Part shown: positions 24,830 through 33,729 of the stretch, piece after piece | Position numbering within the stretch: position 1 is the first letter of the stretch | How the letters are laid out: each line of letters opens with the position of its first letter | Assembly: GCF_042138895.1 (NCBI RefSeq) | Contig: NZ_JBHIKW010000003.1 | Location: 372,001-436,000 of the forward strand | From: Cedecea selenatireducens | Lineage (GTDB): Bacteria; Pseudomonadota; Gammaproteobacteria; Enterobacterales; Enterobacteriaceae | DNA: 64,000 nt | Direction: 5' to 3' | Translations under genes and position numbers: made by a program | The notes under the pieces: model-generated | Told to the model about the DNA's origin: nothing | The model's database searches: none | What the model saw: the letters and a program-made list of their open reading frames with translations, nothing else

Positions 24830-24987
24830 CCCTCACCCTAACCCTCTCCCTGGAAGGGCGAGGGGATAAACAATATTTCCCATAGCTTTTGTTTTCCCCC
24901 TCTCCCTGGAAGGGCGAGGGGATAAACAATGTTTCCCATAGCTTTTGTTTTCCCCCTCTCCCTCCGGGAGAGGGTCGGGGTGAGGGG
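24830..24987. repeat. REP-like array with a tandem duplication
   Basis: The array opens with CCCTCACCCTAACCCTCTCC and closes with GGGAGAGGGTCGGGGTGAGG. Between them a unit of about 62 bases (CCCTCTCCCTGGAAGGGCGA through CATAGCTTTTGTTTTCC) is repeated twice with one visible base difference. It fills the space between the D-threonine-aldolase-like gene and the converging PTS operon. Confidence 0.85.
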
Positions 24988-24998
24988 CACTAGCAAAT

Positions 24999-26327
24999 TT
25001 ATTTCGCCTCAGCCAGCGCCTTAGCCTGCTCCTCTTCTTCCTTCTGCTGAAGCTCGGTTTCCAGCATCTTCTTCTCGTACGCCTTGAAGAACGGATAATA
25101 GATAGCCAGCGAGATAAAGAAGCAGATAAACACCAGCCCACAGGCAATCAGGTTCCAGTTAGTGGTGATCAGCGCCCCCAGCGGGGCCGGGAGGGTAAAC
25201 GGCGGCTTCACCATCATGCGCGGGATCAGGCCGCTAATCGTGAACAGATACACCACCACGGTATTCACCATCGGCGCCAGAATAAACGGGATCGCGAGGA
25301 TCGGATTCATCACGATCGGCGCGCCGAAAATCATTGGCTCATTGATGTTGAACAGCCCCGGAATAAACGACAGCTTGCCCAACTGCTTCAGGTAAATAAC
25401 GCGGGAGCGAATAAACAGCACCACCAGCGCAAGCGTTGAGCCGGTGCCCCCCATCTGGGCGTACCACTGGAAGAATTGCTCGGTGAAAATATTCGGCAGC
25501 TCATAGGCGCTCACGCCGGACTGGAACAGCTCCATATTCTGCACGATCGCCTGATCCCACAGCGGGCGGATCAGCGGCCCCATCACCGCATGACCGTGGA
25601 TACCCAGCACCCAGAACACGTCGATAAAGAACTGGGTGACAATCCCGCCAAACAGGTTGGTACCGGTCATAAAGCCCTTCAGCGGCATAATGATGTAGCT
25701 GATGATGGCGTTAATATCGATGTTCAGGAAGTGGCGAGGTATCCAGAACACCAGCACCACGGCAAGCGTCGGGAACAGCGCCGAAAACGAGCTGGCGACC
25801 ACCGGCGGCACGCCCGCAGGCATTTTGATTTCGATGTTGCGGACTTTGATAAAGCGGTAAATCTCAATGGCAATCAGCGAGGAGATAATCGCCCCAAACA
25901 GCCCCTGAGAGCTTAGCGACGTAACAGGAATATAGCGCCCCGCCACCGCTTCACCCGCCACGGTCACGCCCTGCTTGATATTTACCGGCACAATCATCAG
26001 CAACGTCGCCAGCATCGCCAGCAGGCCGCTGGTGATATCGTTCAGCTTGTAGCTTTTACCGAGGAACGAGCCGATGGTAAACGCGGCGTACAGCGACATC
26101 AGCCCGACGGTAAAGCGGAACGGCACGTCCAGCATATCGCGCCACGGCGCAATAAAGTCCATGTAGCCCTTAATCGGGATATTCAGCAGGATCACGAAGA
26201 AAGAGCCGACGATGGTCAGCGGCAAAATAGAGATAAGCCCGTTGCGTATCGCCTGCATATGGCGCTGGTTGCCGATAGCGTTCGCCACCGGCATCAGCTT
26301 GTCGGCTAACTTATCAAAGGTCGACAT
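24999..26327 (-). CDS. PTS EIIC, lactose/cellobiose family
   Basis: A 442-residue membrane component of a beta-glucoside/cellobiose-type PTS. It opens MSTFDKLADKLMPVANAIG, the usual start of family EIIC proteins, with about ten hydrophobic segments and NINEPMIFGAPIVMNPILAI, the conserved substrate-region motif. The cytoplasmic C-terminus is charged (QQKEEEEQAKALAEAK). ATG 26327 was preferred over 26342 because GAGGAGG lies six bases upstream. It overlaps the beta-glucosidase gene by 14 bases and is last in the operon. Confidence 0.93.
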   Translation of the reverse strand: MSTFDKLADKLMPVANAIGNQRHMQAIRNGLISILPLTIVGSFFVILLNIPIKGYMDFIAPWRDMLDVPFRFTVGLMSLYAAFTIGSFLGKSYKLNDITSGLLAMLATLLMIVPVNIKQGVTVAGEAVAGRYIPVTSLSSQGLFGAIISSLIAIEIYRFIKVRNIEIKMPAGVPPVVASSFSALFPTLAVVLVFWIPRHFLNIDINAIISYIIMPLKGFMTGTNLFGGIVTQFFIDVFWVLGIHGHAVMGPLIRPLWDQAIVQNMELFQSGVSAYELPNIFTEQFFQWYAQMGGTGSTLALVVLFIRSRVIYLKQLGKLSFIPGLFNINEPMIFGAPIVMNPILAIPFILAPMVNTVVVYLFTISGLIPRMMVKPPFTLPAPLGALITTNWNLIACGLVFICFFISLAIYYPFFKAYEKKMLETELQQKEEEEQAKALAEAK

Positions 26328-27717
26328 GGTCAGCCTCCTCAAACCCGTTGTTCTCGATCACGCCACGGAACCAGCGCCCGGACTTTTTCAGCGAACGCTG
26401 CTGCGTCGCTAAATCAAGCCGGTAGAAACCGTAGCGATTTTTATAGGCGTTCTGCCACGACCAGCAGTCGATAAAGGTCCACATCTGGTAGCCCAGGCAC
26501 TGGCTGCCTTCCGCCATCGCTTTATGCAGCCAGGTTAAGTGCTCCCGAAGAAACTCGATGCGGTAATCGTCCTGCACTTCGCCGTCCACCATGAACTGCT
26601 CTTCGTCCATGATGCCAATGCCATTTTCCGAGACGAACCACGGCAGGTTGCCGTAGCGCTCTTTCACCAGCATGGCGATGTCGTACAGCGCGGGCGGGTA
26701 AATCTCGATGCCACGCGAGGTATTCATGCGCCGCCCCGGCATCACGTACTCTTCAAAAAAACGCTCCGGCACAAACCCGTGAGGCTCTTCAAGCAGCGTT
26801 TCACGCGCCTTAACCCGGCGTGGGCGATAGTAATTGATGCCCAGCAAATCAACGCGGGTCGCGGCAATCAGCTCACAGTCACCCGGCAATACCTTCGGCA
26901 GCACATCGTATTCTTTCAGCAGTGCCACCAGCTCGTCGGGGTAGCGCCCAAGCAGCATCGGTTCGTTAATGCTGCGCGTGTAGAACAGGTCAGCCATTTC
27001 CGCAGCCCGCAGATCTTCCGGGCTGTCGCTGCGCGGATAAACGGGGATGACGTCCATGATGATGCCAATCTGCCCGTCCAGGTTCATTTCTCGCCAGGCG
27101 GCCACCGCCTTACAGTGGGCGATAACAATGTGGTGCAGCACCTGGGCCGCACGGCGAAAATCCGTCACGTAAGGATAATGGCGTGGATGTAAATAACCTG
27201 CCTCGGCGGGGATAAGCGGCTCGTTGAAGGTAAACCAGTAACGCACGCGGTCGCCAAACAGCCGGTAGCAAATTCCCGCATAGCGAGCGAAAGCGTCCAC
27301 CACCTCGCGGTTCTCAAATCCGCCCTTTGCCTGCAGCGCCATCGGCATATCAAAATGGTAGAGATTGATAAAAGGCTCGATCCCCCGGCGAATCAGCTCA
27401 TCAATCACGTCGCTGTAAAACTGCACGGCCTGAGGATTGACCTCGCCGTCGCCATCAGGGATCAGCCGGGACCAGGAAATCGACGTGCGGAATGAATTCA
27501 GGCCAATGTTTTTCGCCAGCTGAATGTCTTCCCGCCAGCGCTGGTAAAACGTAGAGGTATCGTCAGCGGTGACGCCGTTGTAAAAACGGCTGTTAAACTC
27601 GTGCGAGGCGTAATCCCAGATATTCTCGCCCTTGCCATCGCCCTCAACTCGTCCCTCAGACTGCGTGGCGCTGGTCGCCGTGCCCCACCAGAATTTGTCG
27701 GGAAAACGGTATTTCAT
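26314..27717 (-). CDS. GH1 6-phospho-beta-glucosidase
   Basis: A 467-residue glycoside hydrolase family 1 enzyme that should cleave the phosphorylated beta-glucoside delivered by the PTS. The N-terminal signature FPDKFWWGTATSATQSEG is clear. The acid/base Glu is in WFTFNEPLIPAEAGY and the nucleophile Glu in WFVSENGIGIMDE. The C-terminal region contains RYGFYRLDL and SGRWFRGVIENNGF. The phosphosugar specificity is inferred from the flanking PTS genes. It overlaps the EIIB stop by four bases. Confidence 0.93.
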   Translation of the reverse strand: MKYRFPDKFWWGTATSATQSEGRVEGDGKGENIWDYASHEFNSRFYNGVTADDTSTFYQRWREDIQLAKNIGLNSFRTSISWSRLIPDGDGEVNPQAVQFYSDVIDELIRRGIEPFINLYHFDMPMALQAKGGFENREVVDAFARYAGICYRLFGDRVRYWFTFNEPLIPAEAGYLHPRHYPYVTDFRRAAQVLHHIVIAHCKAVAAWREMNLDGQIGIIMDVIPVYPRSDSPEDLRAAEMADLFYTRSINEPMLLGRYPDELVALLKEYDVLPKVLPGDCELIAATRVDLLGINYYRPRRVKARETLLEEPHGFVPERFFEEYVMPGRRMNTSRGIEIYPPALYDIAMLVKERYGNLPWFVSENGIGIMDEEQFMVDGEVQDDYRIEFLREHLTWLHKAMAEGSQCLGYQMWTFIDCWSWQNAYKNRYGFYRLDLATQQRSLKKSGRWFRGVIENNGFEEADHVDL

Positions 27718-28040
27718 ACGGACCCCTGGCCAGCAGTTTTCAGCAGCGAAAGCGCGTGATCCAGCACCTTATCACCCTGCATTGAGCCGTAATGCATCAT
27801 GTCGATGGCCGCCACCGGAACGCCGTGAGGTGCCGCCGCCGCGCTCAGGTTTTGCAACTGGAACTTCACCTGCGGCCCGAGCAGGATGACATCGGCTTCA
27901 TCGATGATCTGGTCGAAATCTGACACCGGCACGGCGGTAATTTCCACCGCCACATCGCGGCTGTGCGCGGACTGCTTCATTCTTTCCACTAACATGCTGG
28001 TGGACATTCCCGCAGCACAGCATAAGAAGATTTTTTTCAT
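27714..28040 (-). CDS. PTS EIIB, lactose/cellobiose family
   Basis: A 108-residue cytosolic phosphocarrier. It starts MKKIFLCCAAGMSTSMLVER, with the phosphorylated Cys in the CCAAGMST loop (Cys7/Cys8). VILLGPQVKFQLQNL is typical of the family. It is the first gene of an EIIB-glucosidase-EIIC operon. No EIIA gene is present nearby, so the phosphate must come from an EIIA encoded elsewhere. Confidence 0.92.
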   Translation of the reverse strand: MKKIFLCCAAGMSTSMLVERMKQSAHSRDVAVEITAVPVSDFDQIIDEADVILLGPQVKFQLQNLSAAAAPHGVPVAAIDMMHYGSMQGDKVLDHALSLLKTAGQGSV

Positions 28041-28313
28041 CGTTTTTCCCTCAGAGAATCAATGCAGTGTCCGCGGTATGCGGCCAAATATATTCTGGGT
28101 AGCGGCGAAAAAAGCCACAAGTGAGGGGTGGCACAGATTTGCTTTTAACGGCTGGTACTTTTGGCGAAATAAATGATTAAACCTTATTAAATCCATTAAT
28201 AAACAGATGGATAAGAGTGTTACTTTTCTGACGATGTTCGCCTTCACGTGTCGTTTTATTGACGGGAATGGTGCAGCGGTCACAGCCAGAAGCTTATTTG
28301 AATATTACGTCAT
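28041..28313. other. Upstream region of the PTS operon
   Basis: No gene is visible. It must contain the promoter of the minus-strand PTS operon; an AT-rich stretch at 28150-28210 is the likely location. I see no confident operator or CRP site and no dedicated regulator gene beside it. Confidence 0.4.
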
Positions 28314-28420
28314 ACCCTCACCCCGGCCCTCTCCCAGAGGGAGAGGGGGAAAACAGGTGGCGGGGAACATGGTTTATCCCCTCTCCCTTCCAGGGAGAGG
28401 GTTAGGGTGAGGGTGAGGGT
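28314..28420. repeat. Pair of REP-like palindromic repeats
   Basis: ACCCTCACCCCGGCCCTCTC with GAGGGAGAGGG, a 35-base spacer, then CCCCTCTCCCTTCCAGGGAG and GGTTAGGGTGAGGG in opposite orientation. The pair lies immediately downstream of the SDR gene and upstream of the PTS operon. Confidence 0.85.
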
Positions 28421-28426
28421 AAAAAG

Positions 28427-29173
28427 CTATAAATTCCCTACGCCGCCGTCGACCAGCAGATCGGTGCCGACCACGAAAGCCGACTCGTCAGACGCCAGGA
28501 ACACGGCGGCTTTGGCCAGCTCCAGCGCGGTGCCGAGGCGGCCAATCGGCACCAGCTCGCGGATGGCTTCACGCAGCGCGTCAGCCTCAACGCCATTGCC
28601 TAATTTTCCTAATGCCGGGGTTTCCGTCGGGCCAGGGCTAAGTCCGTTGACCCGAATACCGCGAGGATGCAGCTCGCCAGACAGCGTGCGCGCCAGCGAA
28701 AGAATACCCGCCTTGCTGGCCGCGTAGGCATTGGTCTGCGGCAGGCCGATGCGGGCGCTGACGGAACCGCAAACAATCACCGAGGAAGGGTTAGCCAACA
28801 GAGGCAGCAGCGCCTGGATCAGGAAGAACGGGCCTTTAAGGTTAATGTTCATCAGCCGGTCATACGCCTGCTCATCCCAGTCCTCCAGCGAGTGATGCGT
28901 CACGTCTCCCGCGTTGAGATAAAGCACATCAAGCTGCGGCCAAAGCTGCTCTAACTCCGCGGCCACTTCGCGCTGCCCGGCAACGTCACCGGCATCGCTT
29001 TTAATCAGGTGTACATTACCCAAAACTGTTTTGGCTTCTCGTAGCCCCTGCTCGCTGCGCCCGGTGATCGCCACCGTCGCGCCTTCAGCCATAAACTGCC
29101 GCGCGGTTTCCAGGCCGATGCCGCTGGTGCCACCGGTAATTAAGGCATATTTGCCGTTAAGTCTGCCCATCAT
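28427..29173 (-). CDS. SDR-family oxidoreductase
   Basis: A 248-residue classical short-chain dehydrogenase/reductase. The cofactor motif is ALITGGTSGIGLETARQFMA (TGxxxGxG). LYLNAGDVTHHSLEDWDEQA supplies the NAG motif, VIVCGSVSARIG the catalytic Ser, and AYAASKAGILSLARTLSGEL the Tyr-x3-Lys pair. PGPTETPALGKL follows, and the protein ends FVVGTDLLVDGGVGNL. The first of two adjacent ATGs (29173) follows AAGGAAAC. It is divergent from an HxlR regulator, which probably controls it. The substrate is unknown. Confidence 0.9.
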   Translation of the reverse strand: MMGRLNGKYALITGGTSGIGLETARQFMAEGATVAITGRSEQGLREAKTVLGNVHLIKSDAGDVAGQREVAAELEQLWPQLDVLYLNAGDVTHHSLEDWDEQAYDRLMNINLKGPFFLIQALLPLLANPSSVIVCGSVSARIGLPQTNAYAASKAGILSLARTLSGELHPRGIRVNGLSPGPTETPALGKLGNGVEADALREAIRELVPIGRLGTALELAKAAVFLASDESAFVVGTDLLVDGGVGNL

Positions 29174-29214
29174 CGTTTCCTTATAAATCTCTGGTGAGGG
29201 CATTATTTCCGCTA

Positions 29215-29233
29215 TAGTATCCTTTGGATAGTA
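29215..29233. promoter_or_regulatory. Candidate HxlR operator in the SDR/hxlR divergent promoter
   Basis: TAGTATCCTTTGGATAGTA is a near-palindrome in which 14 of 19 positions are symmetric. A related half, AGATACTAAAG, lies about 15 bases further at 29244-29254. Placement between divergent genes suggests the regulator binds here; this is inference from symmetry. Confidence 0.5.
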
Positions 29234-29292
29234 GGCACCAATTAGATACTAAAGCACCACATTGAGCGCATTGGCGTAAGCCGGGAGTTGGC

Positions 29293-29652
29293 ATGACAAA
29301 AAATATTTCGCGGCTGCCCGAGGCCGGAAGCAGCTGTCCGATGGTGAGCTTCGTAAATCTCATTTCGGGGAAGTGGGCGATCCCAATCCTTTACCGCCTG
29401 ATCGTAATTGACGAGGCGGTGCGTTTCAGCGATCTACAGCGAGCGGTTAGCCCCATCACTCAGAAAGAGTTAACGCGCCAGCTGCGCCAGTTTGAGGCTC
29501 GCGGGCTGGTCGTCAGGCAGGTGTTTGCCGAGGTTCCGCCGCGAGTGGAATACCAGATAACGGCGCTGGGAAAATCTCTGCGGCCGACGCTGGATTCACT
29601 TGCCGAGTGGATGCGGCAAAATGCCGCTGAGATGGAACAATCTCTTCCCTGA
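29293..29652 (+). CDS. HxlR-family transcriptional regulator
   Basis: A 119-residue winged-helix protein. The family Cys near the N-terminus is in GSSCPMVSFVNLISGKW. DLQRAVSPITQKELTRQLRQ is the recognition helix region and VPPRVEYQITALGKSLRPTL the wing and C-terminal helix. Many HxlR proteins respond to electrophiles or oxidants through that Cys. GGGAG precedes the ATG. It is divergent from the SDR gene and likely its regulator. Confidence 0.9.
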   Translation: MTKNISRLPEAGSSCPMVSFVNLISGKWAIPILYRLIVIDEAVRFSDLQRAVSPITQKELTRQLRQFEARGLVVRQVFAEVPPRVEYQITALGKSLRPTLDSLAEWMRQNAAEMEQSLP

Positions 29653-29666
29653 GAACGTTCAATCAC

Positions 29667-30542
29667 CTAACCAAAAACTTCGTCGACCAGCGCGCTACCA
29701 AGGCGCATGGCCGAGCAGATTCGCGGCATACCCAACGCCACGCCCTGCCAGCTTTGCGTGACCGAGTAGCTGACCGGCTGACGCTCGATATTGCAGCCAT
29801 CGCCGAGCCAGGTCAGCGCGTCTTTGTGCTCCAGCAGGCCCGGTGAAGTCGGCGTGGCCAGCCACTCATGGAAATAGTGACGGGTGCGCGGGGAAGCATC
29901 AACCTCCTCCGCCAGGCGGCTGATGGCCAGAGCGCGCACATGCTCAATCAGCTGCTCTGCCTGCTGCGGACTGCCTAAACGTACGGCATCGCCGAAGGTG
30001 CCCCAGCGCAGCTCTTCGAGCGCGACATAGCAACGTGCAGCAGGAGAGAAGGAAAAATAGTGCCCGCTGCGCCAGCGGGAGAAAATCTGTTCGCTGTGCA
30101 CCATCCCCTGCCTGAGAAGATCGCTATGCTCCAGGTCCGCTTCTATCCGCGACAGTCGCTGAGATATTTGCTGGCGCAGGGCCAGCAGCCGCCCACGAGC
30201 CGCATCGGAGTGATGCGCCGTTCGCGCGGAAACCGGCTCGAGCTGGGCAATTCTCTCGCTTATCTGGCTGTTGGCGAGGTAGCTTTTCGCCAGGTCAGCC
30301 GACAGCAGGCCGAGCCTCACCAGCGACGCCTCCAGGTCGTCCTGCGGTGCCATAGCGGCCAGTACTGAATTCCGCCTGGCGCCCACGACAAACACTTCCA
30401 CAAGCTGCTCGTAAAACTCTTTGCTTTGCTGGCTGCTCCACGGCTGGCGGGCAACATCAATGCCCATCGCAAAATCGACGACAAATTTTTCGCTAAGACT
30501 GCTGAGGGTTCTAACCGGCCCTTCCATTAATACACCGCTCAT
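29667..30542 (-). CDS. yjcZ: YjcZ family protein, partner gene of CrfC
   Basis: A 291-residue cytoplasmic protein matching E. coli YjcZ (292), with opening MSGVLMEGPVRTLSSLSEKF and VVDFAMGIDVARQPW. No transmembrane segment or known catalytic motif is visible, and the middle part is Leu/Arg/Gln-rich and probably helical. It overlaps the crfC stop by four bases, so the two are translationally coupled. In E. coli the pair has been linked to overlapping functions affecting replication-fork colocalisation and motility; a biochemical role is unknown. Confidence 0.9.
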   Translation of the reverse strand: MSGVLMEGPVRTLSSLSEKFVVDFAMGIDVARQPWSSQQSKEFYEQLVEVFVVGARRNSVLAAMAPQDDLEASLVRLGLLSADLAKSYLANSQISERIAQLEPVSARTAHHSDAARGRLLALRQQISQRLSRIEADLEHSDLLRQGMVHSEQIFSRWRSGHYFSFSPAARCYVALEELRWGTFGDAVRLGSPQQAEQLIEHVRALAISRLAEEVDASPRTRHYFHEWLATPTSPGLLEHKDALTWLGDGCNIERQPVSYSVTQSWQGVALGMPRICSAMRLGSALVDEVFG

Positions 30543-32905
30543 TGTTGCTCCGCTGAGAAAAGCGTCTGGATATCGTCGCGCAACAGGCGGGTATCCTCGT
30601 GAATGTAACGTGCCGTTCTGACACTTTGTTCCAGCTGGCTCTGGAGGGAAAACAGCACGGTGTCATTCTGCTGTTTAGCGGCAAGACTTTGCTGCAGATT
30701 GCTGCGAATAGCGTCCAGGGCCCGAGAATAATCGGCGAAAAAGGTCGCCATACCGGCCGTGACCGAAACATCAACCTGCGCGGTAATAGCCTGGTTTATC
30801 TGGGCCAGGAAAGTTGCCACGTGGTCGTGCAGCTTCTGCTGAAGCTTCTCCAGGTCGATAACGTAGCGGCTGTGCGTGGCCGCATAGTCTTCCCAGCCCC
30901 AGTCCACGCTATTAAGCCAACGCGCCAGCACGCCACGCATGCCGTTTTGCGGCTGCATTTGCGACATCGGCACCTCCTGGCTTTCGATAACGTTGGTGAA
31001 CGCCTGCCGGATATTAAAGTTAAGCTGGCTGGCCTGGAATGCAGGCAGGCTTATCTGGGCGCGGAACCCTGCCACCTTCAGGCCATCACTCACCCGCTGC
31101 TCGATGGGTTTTAACGCGGACTGCAGCGTATAGCCCAGGCTCGCCTCAAGGTTGCTAAGTAGCGAACCAAGTTCTCCGGTCAGCGTCTCCTGGGCGGAAA
31201 ATAAAATGCCTTCGCTGGAAGCGCGGACCTTGTGCAGCAGCGTGCGGGCCGTCGCCTCATCCTCCCCCAGCAGCTTGTCGCTTCCCGGGGCAAAATCTAC
31301 GCTGCGCGTTAACGCATGAGGGTAAAGCGGATGCAGCTTCTCTTCGCCTAACCTTCCTTCACGGAAATAGGCGCTCAGGTCGTTATGGATCTGAGCTTCA
31401 AAGCGCCGCACAAAGGAGCCGATGCCTTCCAGCGCCTCGCTGACCTGCCGCTGAATCATCGTACTGACCAGCTGCTGCGAAGTTTGTAGCAGCTGAATAT
31501 CCTGCTCCAACTGCTGGATATTCTCCTGCAGACTGTCGTTGGTCACCTGCAGCCCCTGGCAACGGAAGCTCAGGTAGCGCTCGGCGCCCTCGGCATAGTC
31601 CAGCAGCTTATGGCACGCCGCACGTAGGGTATACAACGAAGCATTGGCGTGAGCGGCATGCAGGATAGCCTCAATCGGCGACTCAAACATGGAGTCTTCC
31701 CACAGCAGATCCGCCGCGTGCCGCAGGTGTTCAATATCGGCTAAATCCGCACTGCGCCAGCGCCTGCCCAATGCCGCTTCGGCAAAATCCTGCACCCACC
31801 GCTGCTGTTCGGGATCGGGCAGGCGGCCATGCGTTACCAGCTCATAGCGGGCGCGGTTAGCAAGATAACCCCACATGCTCGACACCGGGAAAACGTGGTC
31901 CGGCTCAATGCTGCCTTTCATCAGCGTGCCGGCAATCATCGCTTTCACCTGGGTTTCATCGTCGCCATTGCGGTCCTTCTGGTCGAACTTATTCACCAGC
32001 GCATAAAGCGGCACGGATTTGCTGACGCCAAGCACCGCCTCGCGCACCTCTTCGTCAGAAATAGATTTGAGCTGCGTATAGTCCATCACGGCCAGCACGG
32101 CGGAGGCCTGGGCCAGCTGCTCTTTCAGCATCTTTTGCAGGTGCGGCTGCCCCGCTTCGTTTGGCCCCGGCGTGTCCAGCAGCGTCAGCTGCCCGTGGCC
32201 ATTTTTGAGGCCCGCCAGATGCACAAACTCCACCTCAATGACCGGCACGTGTTCAATCGCAGCGTAGGCCTTGAAGGGGAAGGCGACGTCCAGCACGCGG
32301 CATAAGCGCACCAGATCGTTCAGGCTCTTCAGGCAGTGAAAAATAGGCTGCGCGCCCAGATAGTGACGTTCAAAGCCGGTGCCGTTGGCGATACGGGCAA
32401 TCAGCGCCTCCATATCCCGGTCCATTTCCAGCCTGCTGGTCAGCGTTTCCCGCTGGGTGGTCAGCAGCTTTTCCTGCAGCGTCCCCATCAGGCTTTCTAT
32501 CGGCTGCACATACGGGAAGTGCAGCACCGGCTCGCGCTGGCCGGGCGTGTGGCGAATCAGCGTCGGCAGCGCCGTCATCGGCCGGTTGCGGTTAGGCAAT
32601 ACCTCAGTGCCCACGATGGCATTGATGGTGGTCGATTTCCCCGCCTTCATGGTGCCGACAATCGCCAGCACCATTTCATGTTGGGTTATTTTGCGCCTTT
32701 CGTTTTGCAGCATGTCTTTCTGCAATTCGATCCCGCGTGGGCTAAATTTCAATGGATGTACCGAGGCCACGGGGTTCGCCAAAGCGCTATTTTGTTCATG
32801 CTGTAAAGCCAGCGGAGCGACTTTTAAAGCGTTAAGATTTTGCAACGCTAATTGCAATAGCCGCTCGGCTTCCTGACTCAGTTCAAAAATGGTTTGTGTG
32901 TGCAT
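30539..32905 (-). CDS. crfC: Dynamin-like clamp-binding protein CrfC
   Basis: A 788-residue dynamin-type GTPase-like protein. In E. coli CrfC (YjdA, 742 residues) binds the beta sliding clamp and aids colocalisation of sister replication forks. The P-loop is AIVGTMKAGKSTTINAIVGT (near residue 84). LTLLDTPGPNEAGQPHLQKM is the switch II DTPG motif and LVNKFDQKDRNG the NKxD motif. Long coiled-coil stretches follow (DSLQENIQQLEQDIQLLQTS). The clamp-binding motif is expected near the N-terminus (QTIFEL). AAGGAAAG is the ribosome site. It forms an operon with yjcZ. Confidence 0.94.
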   Translation of the reverse strand: MHTQTIFELSQEAERLLQLALQNLNALKVAPLALQHEQNSALANPVASVHPLKFSPRGIELQKDMLQNERRKITQHEMVLAIVGTMKAGKSTTINAIVGTEVLPNRNRPMTALPTLIRHTPGQREPVLHFPYVQPIESLMGTLQEKLLTTQRETLTSRLEMDRDMEALIARIANGTGFERHYLGAQPIFHCLKSLNDLVRLCRVLDVAFPFKAYAAIEHVPVIEVEFVHLAGLKNGHGQLTLLDTPGPNEAGQPHLQKMLKEQLAQASAVLAVMDYTQLKSISDEEVREAVLGVSKSVPLYALVNKFDQKDRNGDDETQVKAMIAGTLMKGSIEPDHVFPVSSMWGYLANRARYELVTHGRLPDPEQQRWVQDFAEAALGRRWRSADLADIEHLRHAADLLWEDSMFESPIEAILHAAHANASLYTLRAACHKLLDYAEGAERYLSFRCQGLQVTNDSLQENIQQLEQDIQLLQTSQQLVSTMIQRQVSEALEGIGSFVRRFEAQIHNDLSAYFREGRLGEEKLHPLYPHALTRSVDFAPGSDKLLGEDEATARTLLHKVRASSEGILFSAQETLTGELGSLLSNLEASLGYTLQSALKPIEQRVSDGLKVAGFRAQISLPAFQASQLNFNIRQAFTNVIESQEVPMSQMQPQNGMRGVLARWLNSVDWGWEDYAATHSRYVIDLEKLQQKLHDHVATFLAQINQAITAQVDVSVTAGMATFFADYSRALDAIRSNLQQSLAAKQQNDTVLFSLQSQLEQSVRTARYIHEDTRLLRDDIQTLFSAEQQ

Positions 32906-33009
32906 AAAAAATCTTTCCTTAACTCAAATTATCCGGTTTTATCTCCGCCATCGTTTAGTTGTAATCATGGCAATACCGGTTTTTATAATTACGTGAGGAA
33001 AATAATTTA

Positions 33010-33684
33010 TTAATTAACATTACACCATGCCGCGATCCTGGCTTTTAAGTCACTCTGCCAGACCTGCGGGGAAATAATGGTGAGATGCGGTATCCAATAC
33101 TGCACCAGCGGAAACAATTGCTCAGGCGAAGCAATATGGCTTGCCAAAAGCAACTCTCCGTTATCAAGCTCTCTGATGGTTTTTTGAAAAGGTAATAGTT
33201 TGCGCTGTTTAAAATGTTCGGCTGCCTGCGCCGAAACTTGTAACAGCACCTCCGTTTTCACCCTTTCCCCGCCAGGATCATCCCGATCGTCAAATAATGG
33301 ATAAAAAATAGCTTTACGCTGCGGACTATTTTCATATTCATACCCTACAACCAATAAATCTGGAATAGCCCGTAAGGTAATATATTGATTATGGCTCTTT
33401 ATGTCGTACCACGGATAAAACGCAGCAAGCCCTACGCGTTTGGTAATGCGTAACAGGTCGTTTACGTTAAACTGTCCTTTTAAATGCGAAGAGAGACGCT
33501 TTTTCCCCTCGCCGACATCCTCCAGAATAGCACCAAGCCGGTTCAAATCACGATACGCAGTTCGCATATCTACATCAAAACGCTGGCGGATAATATCAGC
33601 GGAAAGGGTTTCCCCCTGATAAAGACTTAAGACGATTTCGGCCAGTCGATCTGCAACTTTTACTTTTGCGCCTTTCATTCTCAT
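33010..33684 (-). CDS. WYL-domain transcriptional regulator
   Basis: A 224-residue regulator with an N-terminal helix-turn-helix (VADRLAEIVLSLYQGETLSA; FDVDMRTAYRDLNRLGAILE) and a C-terminal WYL-type ligand-binding domain (AAFYPWYDIKSHNQYITLRA, then DLLVVGYEYENSPQRKAIFY). ATG 33684 was chosen because CAGGAA lies just upstream; an earlier ATG at 33726 is open but lacks a ribosome site. Codon use is more AT-rich than in the neighbouring crfC and phn genes, suggesting acquisition. The targets are unknown. Confidence 0.82.
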   Translation of the reverse strand: MRMKGAKVKVADRLAEIVLSLYQGETLSADIIRQRFDVDMRTAYRDLNRLGAILEDVGEGKKRLSSHLKGQFNVNDLLRITKRVGLAAFYPWYDIKSHNQYITLRAIPDLLVVGYEYENSPQRKAIFYPLFDDRDDPGGERVKTEVLLQVSAQAAEHFKQRKLLPFQKTIRELDNGELLLASHIASPEQLFPLVQYWIPHLTIISPQVWQSDLKARIAAWCNVN

Positions 33685-33729
33685 CGGTTCCTGCCTCTGT
33701 ATCGGTACATCCATAGGCCCAACCATACC

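Noticed and set aside
24830..24987. The repeated CCCTCTCCC units as a CRISPR array
   Set aside because: The units are palindromic, the spacers are near-identical and no cas genes are present.
30539..33684. crfC-yjcZ plus the WYL regulator as a phage-defence island
   Set aside because: crfC and yjcZ are core enterobacterial genes in their K-12 position; no nuclease, protease or other defence effector is adjacent.
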